Assembly (NCBI GenBank): GCA_023333565.1
Contig: JAJKFH010000385.1
Span: forward strand, 1,116,001-1,180,000
DNA from: Puffinus mauretanicus
Lineage: Eukaryota; Chordata; Aves; Procellariiformes; Procellariidae
DNA: 64,000 nucleotides
Reading direction: 5' to 3'
Both the position numbers and the translations under genes were made by a program. Shown one piece after another: positions 38,161-51,029 of this stretch. The notes below the pieces were generated by a model that saw only the letters and a list, made by a program, of their open reading frames with translations, had not been told where the DNA came from and searched no databases. Every line of letters starts with the position of its first letter. The stretch's first letter is position 1.

Positions 38161-40012
38161 TTAGGATGAATATACTGGCTTTCTGACAAAAATAATCTTC
38201 CTTGACTATATAGTTCGCATACTCACCTTCCCTACCCTATGTGGTATAGCTGTGTCCATGTGACCCATGTCTCATAAGCCCTCATCTCCCAAAAAGATGG
38301 TTCAGGCAGGACATTGAGGGCTGTAAGGAATTAAAGCACTTACCATAGATGTGTGCATGGAAGTTAACTGTTTTGCTAATGGTGGTAAGCATCAAACCCT
38401 CACGTCCAGTCCAGCCACAGGCAGCAGCTTTGGCTCAGCAGCTGCTGGGTTGATGTTGCAGCCACTGTGAATAGGTTGCCAGATTGCATACTCGGCCACT
38501 GCATGGTAAATTACATCAAATGTATGGGGAGTAGCTTATCTGATATAGACTGATATTCTTATACCTCCCCTGCCTTATAGCTCCTACCTGACTTCCATCA
38601 CAGGACCCACTGTATTCCCAATTTCCTCCTGTACCCAATACCACAATCTTACCTCCCCTCCACTTACAACACCCTTTTCCTTTTCCATGCTTCTCCCTCC
38701 TGCAAAACTCACCTCTCGTATTTAATATTCTCTAGATTTTACCTTTGCCACCCCCACCTTCAGTCTCAAGACCATATCCTTCTCAGTTGTTCTTTGGCAC
38801 CTCCTAAGACATCTCACAGGCACCCAGCCCACCAGCATCCCCTGGAGCCACCCAACACAAAAAGCCTGGGTCCTTAGAGGCAGCAACACCCACAGTCCTG
38901 CCCCTACTCTCACAACAAGTCAGGGCAAAGGAACAAGTTTTAAGCAGCTCGTGGTGACAGCCAACTATATTGTGTGCTGGATAAAGCCTATTGCCTAAGT
39001 GCTATGCAGGTTTATTGTGGACTATGCTGTCTCCATGGGCTTGGGCAATTAAATATTCTGTATCCCACACTTCCTCATTTGTGAAACAACTTCAGGAGGT
39101 TATTCAGCATGCCCTATGCAAGATGGAGCAATCCAAAGAGCTATGGAAATGCTAAGTTGTTACTATAACCAGTGAGTAGGTGGACCAGAATTATGTGCTT
39201 GTGGCTGTGTTATTCACTGATTTATTGCTACCAAACAGGCAGCCTTTATTTTCAATTAAATGCACATCTGTCCCTTATCTGCCTTCTCTCTCAGTAAACC
39301 TTGACTACCAGCTGTATTGTAAATGCCTGTGAAACAGAAGATGAAGAAGCCAGGTGGCTTCTAGGATGGGAGGATGAATAAAAGAGACAGATCATGTGAA
39401 TTATCTCAGCTGAAGCAATAAAATGTAAGTGACCCAGGAACGTCCTGTGTGTCTGGTTTTGGACCATAAAGTCTGCCTGGAAAGGATGCCATTTATCTGC
39501 ATTAGTCCCTGTAGCAGGCTTAGAACTCTTTGCAGGCTTGAAACTGTGTCGATCTATCATTGCTACTGTAACCTTAAAAGCAAAAGGCCTAATGGCAAAA
39601 GCATCAAGCTACAAGCGGTACGAAATAAAATACTATACTTGTACAAAGGGGTAATTAATTTCAATTCCAAATCAGTAGCTGTGCTTGTTGCTGTAAAAAT
39701 ATTTCAGTTGTGTTTTTCTATTAAATATTCATCAGTCCATGCAGCAGCTCTTTGGCTCACCGTAGAGTCACTTGTTACCATCTGCATCTCCAATACATGT
39801 AGGTCTGGGCTAAAAGCCCAACTAATAAATGTTTTAGGACCAAGAGCTCAGCAAAAGCACTGGAGGAAAGGGCCTCTGTCACAGCCAGCTGTGATTCTGA
39901 ATGGCACCTTTAAAATTCACATGTGAATAACTGATCAGATGGATTAACTCTGGCTTTTCACTTCATATACCCAGAAGGCAGATTTATTCCATTGTAAGCC
40001 ATAATGTCTTCT

Positions 40013-40032
40013 AAAATAAATAAATAAATAAA
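40013..40032. repeat. (AAAT)n microsatellite
   Basis: Five AAAT units. Confidence 0.9.
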
Positions 40033-40479
40033 GCCAGAGAAGGTTGTGATCTTTGTTCAATTAATATTTTCCTGTTAAATATTTGTAATAAACAGCCAAA
40101 ATGCAGAGATTCTGTCACGATTGGGTAGTACTATTTCAGTTCTCATCATAATGGATAAAGACTTACCATTGATCAAGATGTTGATGGTTGCTGCGGGACC
40201 AATGCTTACCAAGGGGAGTATATTCAGTCCAGGCAGACCAAAAACAGTCTCAATGTATAACAGAGAGATTTAGAAAGGCTAAAGAGCTGGAACTTGTGAG
40301 AAGTGTGGATGGGGAAAGAAAATGTAGCCAGTCAAAAATGAATTAAAATTTTTTGTTGGAAGGACTTTGTGAATGGCCAAAGTGATTGTGAATTCTTGAT
40401 TTCTTCCACAATCAAGAAAAAGGAAGGTATCTATTAAAATCTCGTAGGAGACAAACATAGATGTTAAAATACACAGCAA

Positions 40480-41012
40480 GCTAAATGGAAAAGGCAATTA
40501 ATACACTTGCAGATACACTCCTACAAAAAGCTAAAGCTATTACAGAGAAAACTATGCTTGGTAAGATTAGGGACAATATGTACGTTAAGTGTGTTGGTAA
40601 TAAAACAAACCCTAAAGGTGACATAAGCCTATTACTAGTCAAAGATGGTAACCTTATTAATACTGCTGCAGACGAGACATGTTCAATAAATATCTGTTCT
40701 GTACTTAGAAAGCGCAAGATGAGTTTATATCTTAGGAGAAAGGTGACAGATTTTCCAGGCCATTAGTAGCAGAAGACAACATTAGGCAGCATTTTCTAGA
40801 GATAAATATTTTAATGCAAAAGCTCAAATAAGAATCACCCCAGGGTCCCACGAGACCTGGCTAAAGTGGTCTCTGGCTTGCAGATGTTCATTTTTAACAC
40901 ATTTTGGAATACCAGGGAAATACCAGGGAAGACAGTTAATATTGTGTCCCCATGGAAAAAAGTGGGTGGGGGTGACAAGAATAGGCTGGTGAGCCTGACA
41001 TCAACACCAGAC
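40480..41012 (+). mobile_element. Decayed CR1-clade LINE fragment, internal ORF2 region
   Basis: The frame open at 40485-40766 reads MYVKCVGNK...GDISLLLVKDGNL, which resembles the linker between endonuclease and reverse transcriptase in CR1-clade ORF2 ('FYKYIxxKRK...xIGPLLxxxGxL'). About 130 codons downstream, in the same phase, 40974-41012 reads DKNRLVSLTSTPD, corresponding to the 'NYRPVSLTSxPG' motif near the start of the polymerase domain. The spacing fits one element of about 0.5 kb. Stops and indels, including a perfect 11-bp duplication at 40908-40929, have destroyed it. It is older than the neighbouring minus-strand CR1. Confidence 0.55.
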
Positions 41013-41390
41013 AAAAATATTTAGGGCTCCCTCTCCCCCTTTTTCTCTCCTGACCTCGTTTCGTTTTGGACACCAGCCCAGTGCCCTTGAAGCAACCTTC
41101 TGTCCTCCTATGCATCAGGGGCTGAGACTGGTTCCCACTGAGGTCTCTGCGAGCCTAACTGGCATTCCAGTACCCTCCCTGCTAAATATGTCCCATTGCA
41201 ATGGAGCACATGGTCCCCGAAAGGACTTGGGGAAGCAGCTGGCCTGCTATGTGACAACAGGACACAGGAGCTGGGAATCAGCCAAGGGGCAAGAGTACCA
41301 GCTGATGGATTTAAATAGGGTCCCAGCCCCGAGGGATCAGTTTCCTGGGAGGGAAGGTCCTGAAAGCCATAGACTGCAGGGGCTTTTCCC

Positions 41391-42670
41391 TAGAATAGAA
41401 TAGAATAGAATATTTCAGTTGGAAGGGACCTACAACCATGGTCTAGTCCAACTGCCTTACCAACTCAGGGCTGACCAAGTTAAAGCATGTTATTAAGGGC
41501 ATTATCCAAATGCCTCTCAAACACTGACAGGCTTGGGGCATCAACCACCTCTCTAGGAAGCCTGTTCCAGTGTTTGACCACCCTCTCGGTAAAGAAATGC
41601 TTCCTAATGTCCAGTCTAAACATCCCCTGGCGCAGCTTTGAACGATTCCCATGCGTCCTATCACTGGATCCCAGGGAGAAGAGATCAGCACCTCCCTCTC
41701 TGCTTCCCCTCCTCAGGAAGCTGTAGAGAGCAATGAGGTTGCCCCTCAGCCTCCTCTTCTCCAAACTAGACAAGCCTAAAGTCCTCAGCCGCTCCTCATA
41801 GAACATTCCTTCCAGCTTTGTTGCCCTCCTCTGGACACATTAAGGACCTTCATATCCTTCTTAAGTTGTGGGGCCCAGAACTGCACACAGTATTCAAGGT
41901 GAGGCCGCACCAACGCTGAATACAGCGGGATAATCACCGCTTTTGACCAGCTGGTTATGTTGTGTTTGATGCACCCCAGGATGCAGGTTGCCCTCTTGGC
42001 TGCCAGGGCACACTGCTGACTCCTATTGAGCCTGCTGTTGACCAGCACCCCCAGATCCCTTTCTGCAGGGCTGCTCTCCAGCCACTCGTCTCCCAATTTA
42101 TACTTGTGCCTGGTGTTACTCCATCCTAGATGCAGAATCCAGCATTTGGACTTGTTAAATTTTATCCCATTGATCATAGCCCAATGCTCCATCTATCTAG
42201 ATCCCTCTCTGCAAGGCATCTTTTCCCTCAAGAGAGTCAACAGCACCTCCCACTTTGGTATTATCAGCAAACTTGCTAATGGTGCATTCAAATCCTGCAT
42301 TCAGATCTTTGATAAATACATTGAACAGATCTGGCCCTAGAATTGAACCCTGAGGAACACTGCTGGTGATCAGTTGCCAGCCAGATGTAGCCCCATTCAC
42401 TGCAGCCCTTTGAACCCTGCCCTTCAGCCAGTTCTTCACCCAGCGCACCATGAACAGTTGGATAACTTGTCCAGAAGGATGCTGTCAGAGACAATATCAA
42501 AAGCCTTACTACAATCCAGAAAAACTGCATCTACCCCCTTCCCTTCATCCGCTAGCTGGGTGACCTTATCATCGAAGGATATCAAATCAGTTAAACAGGA
42601 CTTTGCCTTTGTGAACCCATGTTGACTGTGCCTGATGATTGCATTAGTTTCTCTCCTGAGAACAGAAGAG
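41391..42670 (-). mobile_element. CR1 LINE, 5'-truncated, 1.28 kb
   Basis: The left end is a (TAGAA)n tail, reverse complement of the 3' microsatellite of one CR1 subgroup, followed by tatttcagttggaagggacc, the conserved CR1 3' end. The minus strand then reads through the C-terminal half of ORF2 in order: palm region, thumb region and the terminal tail. Similarity fades just upstream of the HSQHGFTKAKS motif at about 42670, the truncation point. The different tail repeat separates it from the CR1 at 18.2 kb, so at least two CR1 subfamilies were active in this lineage. Confidence 0.93.
41480..42665 (-). pseudogene. CR1 ORF2 remnant (reverse transcriptase), frameshifted
   Basis: Recognisable pieces run in order on the minus strand: HSQHGFTKAKSCLTDLISF and AVFLDCSKAFDIV (palm motif A region, before 42475), VPQGSILGPDLFNVFI (motif B), FADN (motif C, 42260-42271), AERDLGVLV, LYSALVRPHLEYC, then [21 protein letters not shown] to the stop near 41480. 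Motif C should be a (F/Y)xDD pair; here the second aspartate is N, so catalysis would be lost. Successive pieces alternate between two frames, showing at least three frameshifts near 42450, 42200 and 41815. The endonuclease and early polymerase are missing. Confidence 0.92.
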
Positions 42671-44430
42671 CGGGGATGCCTGACCCAGGGAAGGGTAGTG
42701 GGTTCAGTCGTGCCATTTTCCTTCTGGTTCATATGTAGGATAGAAGTCTGGCCCATGCTTCTTTGGTTTTAATAATCTGTAACCAGCAATGAGACCTGTC
42801 AATAGTCCCTAAATCTTGTGTTTCCTGCTATTATTCCACCCCTGAGTTTTCTGTTTTTTCTGTTTACTTTTTTTTTAATATATATTATTTTAGAGATTCC
42901 TGGTACTTCCCTCAGCCGGACATTTGCTAGAAATGCCACCTGCAAAGTGCAGAGTTGTAGAAATAATAGGAACAGCACAGGACTTTAGCAGGTAATGGAG
43001 GGGATACTACAGAGTCTCTGAAACTTACTGTGGGGGTTAAGTATATTGTGTCTATATCACAGCTGCAAGGCATGTGGAAAGAACCATTCATTGTATAAAC
43101 ACTGACATGGCTCGTATGAGCACACACTTGACTTACAGAAGCTAAGCAACCAAACTTTTCTTCTGAGCATGCCCTGGGGCAAAGCTGCTTCCATGCTCTT
43201 TCAGTCTACTCATCTGCAAGATTCACTGTTTGACCTCCACTTCCAACTATCCCAGTTACTTCGGCTTGCACAGTCTGTCGCACAGGGCAGCCTGAGAGAT
43301 GTGCTTGATGGCACATGTGTCTTGGGTATGTCATTACTCTTTTTCACCAAAGGAGACCTGCAGGGATATTTAGTCCTCTGAGAACAAACAGAAAAGATAG
43401 TATAACATCTGGAGTTCACAATTTCTCTTTCTTTATTAAGCTTCCTTACATACCACTTCACCATAGACAAGAGAACTGAGGGCAAAAAACATGATAACAC
43501 TGATCCAAGACAATTTAACTGGAGGAACAAGTTGAACCTGAGACTATCCTCAACAAAGAGAATCTCAGTAAAAAGAAAAAAGTATAAAAACTGGAGACAG
43601 GAAGGATAACACCACATTGTATCCAACACTGGATTATTTTCCTAAGCACAAAATTAGAATTTCTCATACACAAAAAAGTTAGAAATTCTGCAGTTGGTAC
43701 AGCTAGGTTCCACAGCTTCAACCAACCACTAGTTCCTGAAATCTGAGATGGCTGAAGGATACTCATGAAACTTTTGTTGCTATTGTTTTAATGATCCTGC
43801 AAACTCCAAAGGACTAACAGGATGTTATTTTTCATGAAAGGGGCCAAGGAGAAAGGCCAATAACTTCATTTTCTTCAAAAATGAAAATGAAGGGAAACTC
43901 CCTGCCCTGATTACAACCATATAGGGCTTCGGAGAGGAGGAAAGTTGAGTAGTATCGGTCAGTGACATTGCACGTGTGGCCCACCACAGGCTAAATGATG
44001 CCAAAGGACAGAGTAAAAACTGCTGCCACCTGCTCCAAAGAGCTATAAGTGGGACCATGTGCATCACCTAGGCAGGAGAAGGTGTTTCCTTGGGTGGTAA
44101 TTCTGGCCCGTCTTTTCAAGGCAAAGGGAGCCTGACTTGCTTGCTAATCCAGAAGATAGAGGGGAAACTACATGTAATGCCAGTCCAGTATCAGCTAGAT
44201 TTCCCACCATTACATGACAAAAGTTAGCAATGCCTCTCTTATTGCTTCTCTTATTCCCGTAAACATGGAGGGTCACTGATGATGCTGTGAACTTGGAAGT
44301 GGCATCACTTAAGTAAGTCATTCGTCCAAGTAACATTCACTAGAGAGGCAAAGTCCTGACGCTTTCACTCATAAATAGATTTTCAAAAACTTTACGAAAG
44401 GTCATGTTTCCTGGTTGATCGCCTGAAGAC
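42671..44430. other. Unique non-coding DNA
   Basis: No gene is supported. The 139-codon minus-strand frame at 43210-43629 overlaps other open frames and has a leucine-rich start, but matches nothing I know. Confidence 0.5.
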
Positions 44431-44561
44431 ATGTTAGTTGGACAGGGTTCCTCGTCTTAATAAAATTAATTGATGTTAGCTAGACAGGCTTTCTCATCTT
44501 AGTGGATGCAATTGATGTTAGCTAGACACATTCCTAACCTTAATAATAGGAGTCGCAATTG
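44431..44561. repeat. Three-copy ~42-bp minisatellite
   Basis: Each unit begins atgttagytrgaca and ends (c)aattg: copy 1 at 44431-44472, copy 2 at 44473-44514, and copy 3 at 44515-44561 (47 bp with a small insertion). Copies differ at many positions, so the array is old. The shared internal ttcct/ttctc...tctta blocks stay in register. Confidence 0.85.
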
Positions 44562-45785
44562 CTGAATATTAGTTGTGGCAGGCTTGTCAGCAAATGTCTG
44601 GTTCAATTTATGAAAGAGAATTGTGTCAACAATGGGAATATATTGTTTCCTACACTTCCTGCTTTCTGGTGTCGTCAGTATGTAACGCCTTGTTACGGGA
44701 AAGGTCTTGTGCAAAATGCGAAGTTCTGAGTGAATCTGGAGTCACATATTTACCATCACAAGAATTAAATGCCTTTAGCTGTTTTAATTCAAACAGGCTC
44801 CTTGCAAGGCATTTGGTAGTGCTCTTCCTTGCTTGTCAGTTGTTTGAAGACATAACATACGTATTCAAACATGAAAATCTCTTTGTTCTTTGAGCACTCC
44901 AGGCTCTCCACAGAAGAGCTAAAAGTTGCAGCATTTCACTGAGAAAATCCTATAAGAAAACACCCACTTTTTTCATTTTACCCCTATGTTCTCTTGCTGA
45001 ATTCAAGAATAATTTTAGTAACCTCAAAAACGCATCCCTCAGTGAAGTTGCTGATGGCTGAAGGGATTTTAGCAAACTCTTCACAGGCTGAGTCTTTCAT
45101 CTCGCTGTTGAAGTTATGATTGTATCTCTATCTTTCTGCTGGAGCTCTGTGGGGTTTTGCCTTCTCCTTGTCCAGACTTTGGTGTGGTAAAGCAACCACT
45201 ATATAAAGCAGAAAATAAGGAGTGAGAATATAAGTGTGTGTCCTGGTCTTTTCCTGCTTTGCAGTAATGTATATATCCTGGACCTGAAAAGATGGAAATA
45301 CTCTGGAGTTTTGTAGTCTAGATAAATAATCTCTCTCCAACTCCAGCTCTCTCTTAAAGGAGAAATCTATCTCTAACTTAAATTTGCATGAGGAAACAAC
45401 ATCTCCAAATATGACACACCCCATTTTCAGATGAGATAACCTTTACAGAAGTGTCTCTAGTGGGATACTCAACTCTGCAAAATCATTATTAATTTCACAA
45501 AATGTAGGTCATTAATGTGGCAAAATCTTCTACTGAATAGCTGTATCTCTGTGGAATTTCGTTACCTCTTTTTTGGTTATCAAAAAGTAACTGCTTTTAA
45601 AACTTAGATATAGGGATATGTACTAAAGGAGAGGTCTGGCCATGGTAGTTTTGACAAGTAATAAAATAATGTACTTTATGTATATACTGATTAGCTTTCC
45701 TCTGTTATGGTACATACAGATCATATCTATATTGACTTGTAAGGCCCCTAACAAAGCAACAGTTGAATGTTTTGAATCCTCTAAC

Positions 45786-45836
45786 ACATTTAACTTCATA
45801 GCAACCTTGACAGGAAGGGAAATATTATAATGCCCA
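45786..45836 (+). mobile_element. Possible MIR fragment
   Basis: catttaacttcatagcaacc, then ttgacaggaaggga, then aatattataatgccca follows the MIR block 'atttaatcctcacaacaaccctatgaggtaggtattattatcccca'. Only about 50 bases remain. Confidence 0.45.
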
Positions 45837-48393
45837 AGACCTGCACTTCTGCTCCTAACTGTAAATTAAAAACTCCAAAAAACTCCTAATTGAAACACCT
45901 ACGTAAGTCCAGCCATCTTAGGGTCCTTACACAGCCAGTGAAACACAAGCATTGTTAGAGTCAAAATCAGCCTGAGTGAGTTCTTAATTTCCCAGTCAAG
46001 CTGTCTCACCAGGCAACTGAAGAAGGAGGATGGTGAAGGTCATAATTTAAAGGACAGGAGCTGACTAACTACAGCAGCTGCAATGAATTTGGGCCTGACC
46101 TCATGAGCATGGAGAAGCTGAAGAGAAAGTCCCTGCCACGTTGTGCTTGCAAAGTTACTGCGATGCAGAGATGAGAGGGGGACACTGAGTTGCCCAGACA
46201 CTCAGCCTACTTCCCAACCCACAGGCTTACTGCGCTGCAGGAAAATGACTCTTGGGTCTGGGACTAACAGAGGCAGGCCCTGAAAGCAGATCTAGCTTCC
46301 AGCAATCCATCATCCTCTGAGCCAGAGTTGTTTGCTCCTGTGGAAGGGGCTAGTAATTGTGTTTTGCAGCTCCGTGTTACAACTGGTAGTAAACACTGAC
46401 TAGAACTGGTCTGTAGCACCAGGAAGCAAACAGCTCTCAGTGAAAACAATGGGTATGTCACGACAGCCTGTGACAGGAAAAATCTGAGATTGTTTGTACA
46501 GCAAAATTTCTGGAGAAAGTTTGTTTGATATTAAAAAATGTGTGGGAGCATTGCAGGGAGTTCTGGTTCCTTTCAAGCATTATCTGATACAGCAGAAACA
46601 TACAGCAAGAGAGAGGCAGGGGAAAAAAGATAAGTCACCCAGAAATGGATATATAGAGTCATAGTTGTAAGTGGTGGTATGATAATATTCTTATATACGG
46701 CACTGTCATTTCTTGTAGCGAGACTATCTGACCAGATGTAGGCGTCTCATGGAACAGAAGAGGGTGGAGAAGAGGAAGGAGGCAGAGCACATGTGGTGGG
46801 TGAGGGAATCCAGGTCTTTGAGGACTGCTGGTCTGTTAAGTGCTGGTACATGTATTTCTGTGGAAGTGGGAGGAGCTCCTATTGTATTTCAAGCTGAGAA
46901 AAGAAACCTTATACCAAATTATCACTTGCAGTAAGTGCAAGGTCAGCCACTTCTGAGAAAGAGTAAAGCATTCCCAGGGGAAATCTCCTTGCACTTCTAG
47001 TTGATTTTAAGAGCTTTCTGAAAATTTGAATATTATTAATAGTGTCAGGCATAAATAGGTGCCTGTGAAGAAAAAGTGTTTTCTCAGGAAAATTAATGTG
47101 AAAACAATAAGATCTCCTTCCCACGGTTTTGCTGAGACAATGAGAAGATACCACTGCTACACAGAGGAGCTGAAAGGGAGGGTTTCCCGTGAACAGACAT
47201 CTGTTTCAGGCTGAATGTTTCATGCCCATGTTTTTTCTCTGCTGGTAACAGACATCTCTGCTCAAGTGATCATATCCTTCTGTTGAGTGACTTGAATTAA
47301 CGGGAAGAAAAACCATCTTCATGAAGCCTAAAATGATAGAAGGGATCAAGTGAGTATTTTCATTGGCATCTGCTGATCCTCCTTTCCCCAGAGCAGGAAC
47401 TTTGAAAGCCCAGAAAGGACTTTGCCTGGAGCATCATAAAGTCATGGACCAGCGCTTGGAGATCTCCAAGCCAAGGGAGAATATGGTCTGTTTGAATTCC
47501 CAGGTGTTTCTTAAACAGAAATAATGAAGATACTTTATTATGGGCACTGCCACCAACTATTTGCATTCACAATTGTGCCCCATTCAAAGGTGTAAGGCAG
47601 ATAACCCTCGCCACCTGATGGGGATAGTTTGCACAAATCCACTCTTTGAAGCCAAGAATCATTTTGAACAAAATTCGTATCATGAAACTGTAACAACAGC
47701 ACAGCTGAATCCTCTACAGAGTGAGCACTGTCGTCCTTGGATCACGTCTTCTGCCCCTCAAACCCATGTGAAAAGTGGGATGAGGTTCCCACAAGCAACT
47801 CCAATTTCAATCCGTTTCAGACTGTATTTTTTCAATTCCATGGCCTCCTGTGGTAGCAAACTATGCGGGCCAGCTACCAGCTGTGTGAAGGCCTGCCTTT
47901 TATTAATTTTAAATTTACCTGCTGGCAGCTACATTTATAATCAAGCGCCACAAGAATGGAAGGAGAGCGTAATGCATCTCAGTTGTTACCTGGAGTTGCT
48001 ATGGGGACACAATGGGTCTGGAGAAGAATATCAGAGAAGGGTCCTGCCAAAAACCAGCATCCAACCATGGCGGTGAGGAAGGGTCCCCAGAGGAGTGTTT
48101 AAACCTCAGGTCGGTCAGGGTGGGAATCTCCCGGTGCAAAAAGTGGAGCAGGAAAGGAACAGAGAGATCTGCAAGGATCCAGAAAGGAATGGTCTGACTC
48201 TCACCTTCATGAGCCATCCACAGCCATGCAGGCTGCAGAGGAAGAGAGGGAGGAACGAAGAAGCAAACAGACATTTGGACATGGGATAGCTGTGGAAAAA
48301 AGAGCCTGTTTCCCAAGGACTCCTCACCAGCTTCACTGGCACATGCTCCCGAGGATTCTAATATTAAGCACTCTGGGTTTCACTCGAAGCCTG

Positions 48394-48450
48394 CTAAGTC
48401 AATGGGAATCACTCTTTGCATTTCTCTGCGTTTTGGACTGAGTCCTTTCA
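48394..48450 (+). repeat. Ancient palindromic-class repeat fragment
   Basis: aagtcaatgggaatcactct, then ttgcatt and ttttggactgagtcc resembles old sauropsid repeats of the type 'agtcaatgggagtcttgcattgacttcaatgggctttggatcagg'. Heavily decayed. Confidence 0.35.
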
Positions 48451-49984
48451 AAACAAGCAGTGACGAGAAACATGGCGTTTCTTCCTCCCTGTGGCCAGGA
48501 TTTTCAACATACCTCAGCTTTTAGGATCACGGCTAGGTTTTCAAAAGCGAGTTCCCTGGGAATGGAGAAATGATCACAAGTGACCAAAATACCCAGGCTC
48601 TCTTCAGGTGGTTCATCAGCCGAGACAAAGAGACGCACTGCAAGCTCACGCTTCGCCTGGTGGCCACGAGACATGAATAGACAGGCTGGTGTCCAACTTT
48701 GTGGTCCTCCAGCACAACCAGGAGCAAGCGCACCGTTACGGTGGCTTAGCTTTGCTCACTCACTTGCAGCTGCCTGTCAGTAAACTCAACTTTCATTTAG
48801 GAAGCTCAATAAATTTCTGAGAATCTGGACCTATACAGCACGTTTTATTGTTTGTTTATCTTTGTAATTATGACCTGCTTCTCCCAGTAAGAGCTGCAGG
48901 TAGCTGAATTCTTTCAAAGGTCCTGCCCTCATTGTGAGTATTCAGGTTTTTGCCAGCTCTGCCTCAGCATCTGAAATTCATCCTCTGTTTTCTGCAGTAG
49001 CAGTAGGATCTCCGACACTAAAGCAGGGATGAGTTTTCCACCGCATGCTGGAGCTGGAGTCCCCTGAGCACACAAGTTGGCCAGGAGTAGCGTTAAGCCT
49101 CCTGAACGTATACATGTGCAGTTCTGTGTTAAATAAATTGTATATTTAATTAAATCTGAGAGGAGATTTATTAGGTAGGGCATTAGCCAGACATGATGCT
49201 GAAAACAATGAGGTTTTCTGCTTTCACAAAAACTTGGGCTGTTGGGTTTTTTTTGTGTGTATTATCTCAAAAACACCTTGACTAGCTTTTGATTTTAAAA
49301 TAAATATATTTAGACAGGCAGAAAGTGTTGTAAATGTTTATATTTTGCTTGCCTTTTATTTGACTTCCTCTAATTTTGAAACAGGAAACCATTTTTTTCC
49401 TAAAGGAGCACAGTTTTTTTACAGCATTTGGGTTTTCTAATGGTGATTTTCTGTTATTTATTATCGGTTTTATTTTCCAGCTCACAAATAGTAGATAGTT
49501 CATTCCACTTTTCCACAGGACCTCCATAGGTGTTTTATCATCTGCAGGAAGATAGGCACAATAATTTCTGCATCATGGGGGAGGTCCTGAGGGGACTAAG
49601 GCTAAATAAAGAGGTATCCAATCTGTTTGGGAAGTTTTTATGTGAAGCATTTTTCCACTATAAATGAAAAATTGTCAATTTAGAATTTCTTGGAGAGAGG
49701 GCCATTAAGTTGATTTAATTACTTGATTTATGTTTTCATTTGTAAAAAAAAAAATCTGATTTTGATTTCCAAGATCAAATTTTAAGCCTGGTTTTCAGCT
49801 TCAAATGATTTTTGTAGAATTTATAAATGCAAGCTAAATAGAGAAATAACATTCAGATAAAATTCAAAACAACGTTATCTCAAACACATTTAAACAAAGC
49901 ATGAGGATTGTCCCAAACTTCTTTTCACTTGTCCCTTTGCAAAAAAAAGAAGCAGTCAGAATTTCTTTTGCATTATGACACAGG

Positions 49985-51029
49985 ATGGGAAAAAATGTCA
50001 AAAATCTCACAAATTTTCCTGGGGTGGAGCAACTGTCCCCACCTGACCGTATCTTCCATCTGAGACTTGTGAATCACATCCATTCCTCTGGCTCCCATGT
50101 TTCAGTGGCACGGACCCTGATCCTGCACAGCACAGCCCAAAAAAGCCACCCGTGTGGCGAAGCACCCTCAGCCCGGGGAGGGTGGCGGGAGCACATCTCA
50201 CCAGCTGCTCTGGATAGGAATAAGGCTGCCAGGCTGCAGCTGCACCTCCTGCCAGCATCAATGACTAAACCTCCAAAAAGTGGCTCTTTCCCACATAACA
50301 GCCAGCCCAGGTGGTTCATCTTAACTGCCTTGGGGATATTCCCTCCTGGCGAGGCCTCAGGTTATTTGCTCCATCTGGCTTGTTACTACTGTATATTCTG
50401 CATTTACGGTATTGTGGCTCAAATTCAGGGTTATTGGTGGGGCTCTGCAGTTCATGTTAATAACATACGCGCCTGGTTTTCAAGTGTCTCACCAGCTCTG
50501 CCAGGCTGCCTCTGCTGCTGTCTGGCTGCCCCGGGGGACGACTCAGCCCAAAGCAGAACATGAGCATGGCTCCTTCCTGCCTGTCCATCAGCAAGAAGAT
50601 GAAGTCCCACACATAAATGGCTGAGGATTCAGCAGGACAGTTGGGGTCTGGTTTCATTTCCCCAAATGGGGATGTTCCAGGGAAACAGAGAGGTTTCACG
50701 TTCAAACTTCTGAGTTAGTAGAGGCAGAAGAGACAGGCTCAACCACCCTTTACCAAATGTGGGTGAGGGCAATGGGAGACGTCTGAGCTTTAAGGACTAG
50801 ACTGAGCGCTGGTTAGCATTCCCACCCAAGGGAGATATGAACTCTCCATAGGGTGCTGATATGGTCTCACCTAGTACACAGGTCCAGCCACGACAGGGTG
50901 AGCACCATGCTAAGGAACTGGAACAATTTTTGAGAAAAGCAATGAGATGGTTTGGTTGCTGGGAAAGGGGAATGCTTATCTGAAAGAAAGGGATGCAGAG
51001 GATGACTCAACCATCACTTTCCTGTAAGA
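49985..51029. other. GC-richer unique DNA, no supported gene
   Basis: 49985-50660 is GC-richer and includes the longest open frame in the window (192 codons, 49985-50563). Overlapping frames of about 80 codons are open on the other strand, no domain is recognised, and no promoter or splice context supports a gene. Confidence 0.5.

Larger units (their letters stand above)
34834..40470. other. Unique non-coding DNA with simple repeats
   Basis: No gene is supported. The longest frame (39429-39926, 165 codons) is AT-rich, crosses ordinary intergenic sequence and has no known domain. Simple repeats and one possible MIR piece are listed separately. An AP-1 site (TGACTCA) lies at 36833-36839. Confidence 0.5.
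44562..49984. other. Unique non-coding DNA, one possible MIR piece
   Basis: No gene is supported. The 178-codon plus-strand frame at 47540-48076 has no known domain, no splice context and an amino-acid make-up typical of translated intergenic DNA. Small old repeat fragments are listed separately. Confidence 0.5.

Noticed and set aside
39429..39926. 165-codon open frame on the plus strand
   Set aside because: AT-rich translated intergenic composition with no known motif.
43210..43629. 139-codon minus-strand frame with a leucine/phenylalanine-rich start resembling a signal peptide
   Set aside because: Hydrophobic starts arise readily from T-rich DNA, and the remainder shows no domain.
47540..48076. 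178-codon open frame on the plus strand
   Set aside because: No domain or family resemblance, overlaps other open frames, and has no regulatory context.
49985..50563. 192-codon open frame, the longest in the window
   Set aside because: GC-richer DNA with several overlapping frames open on the opposite strand, no recognisable domain, no splice or promoter context. The length is plausible by chance in 64 kb.
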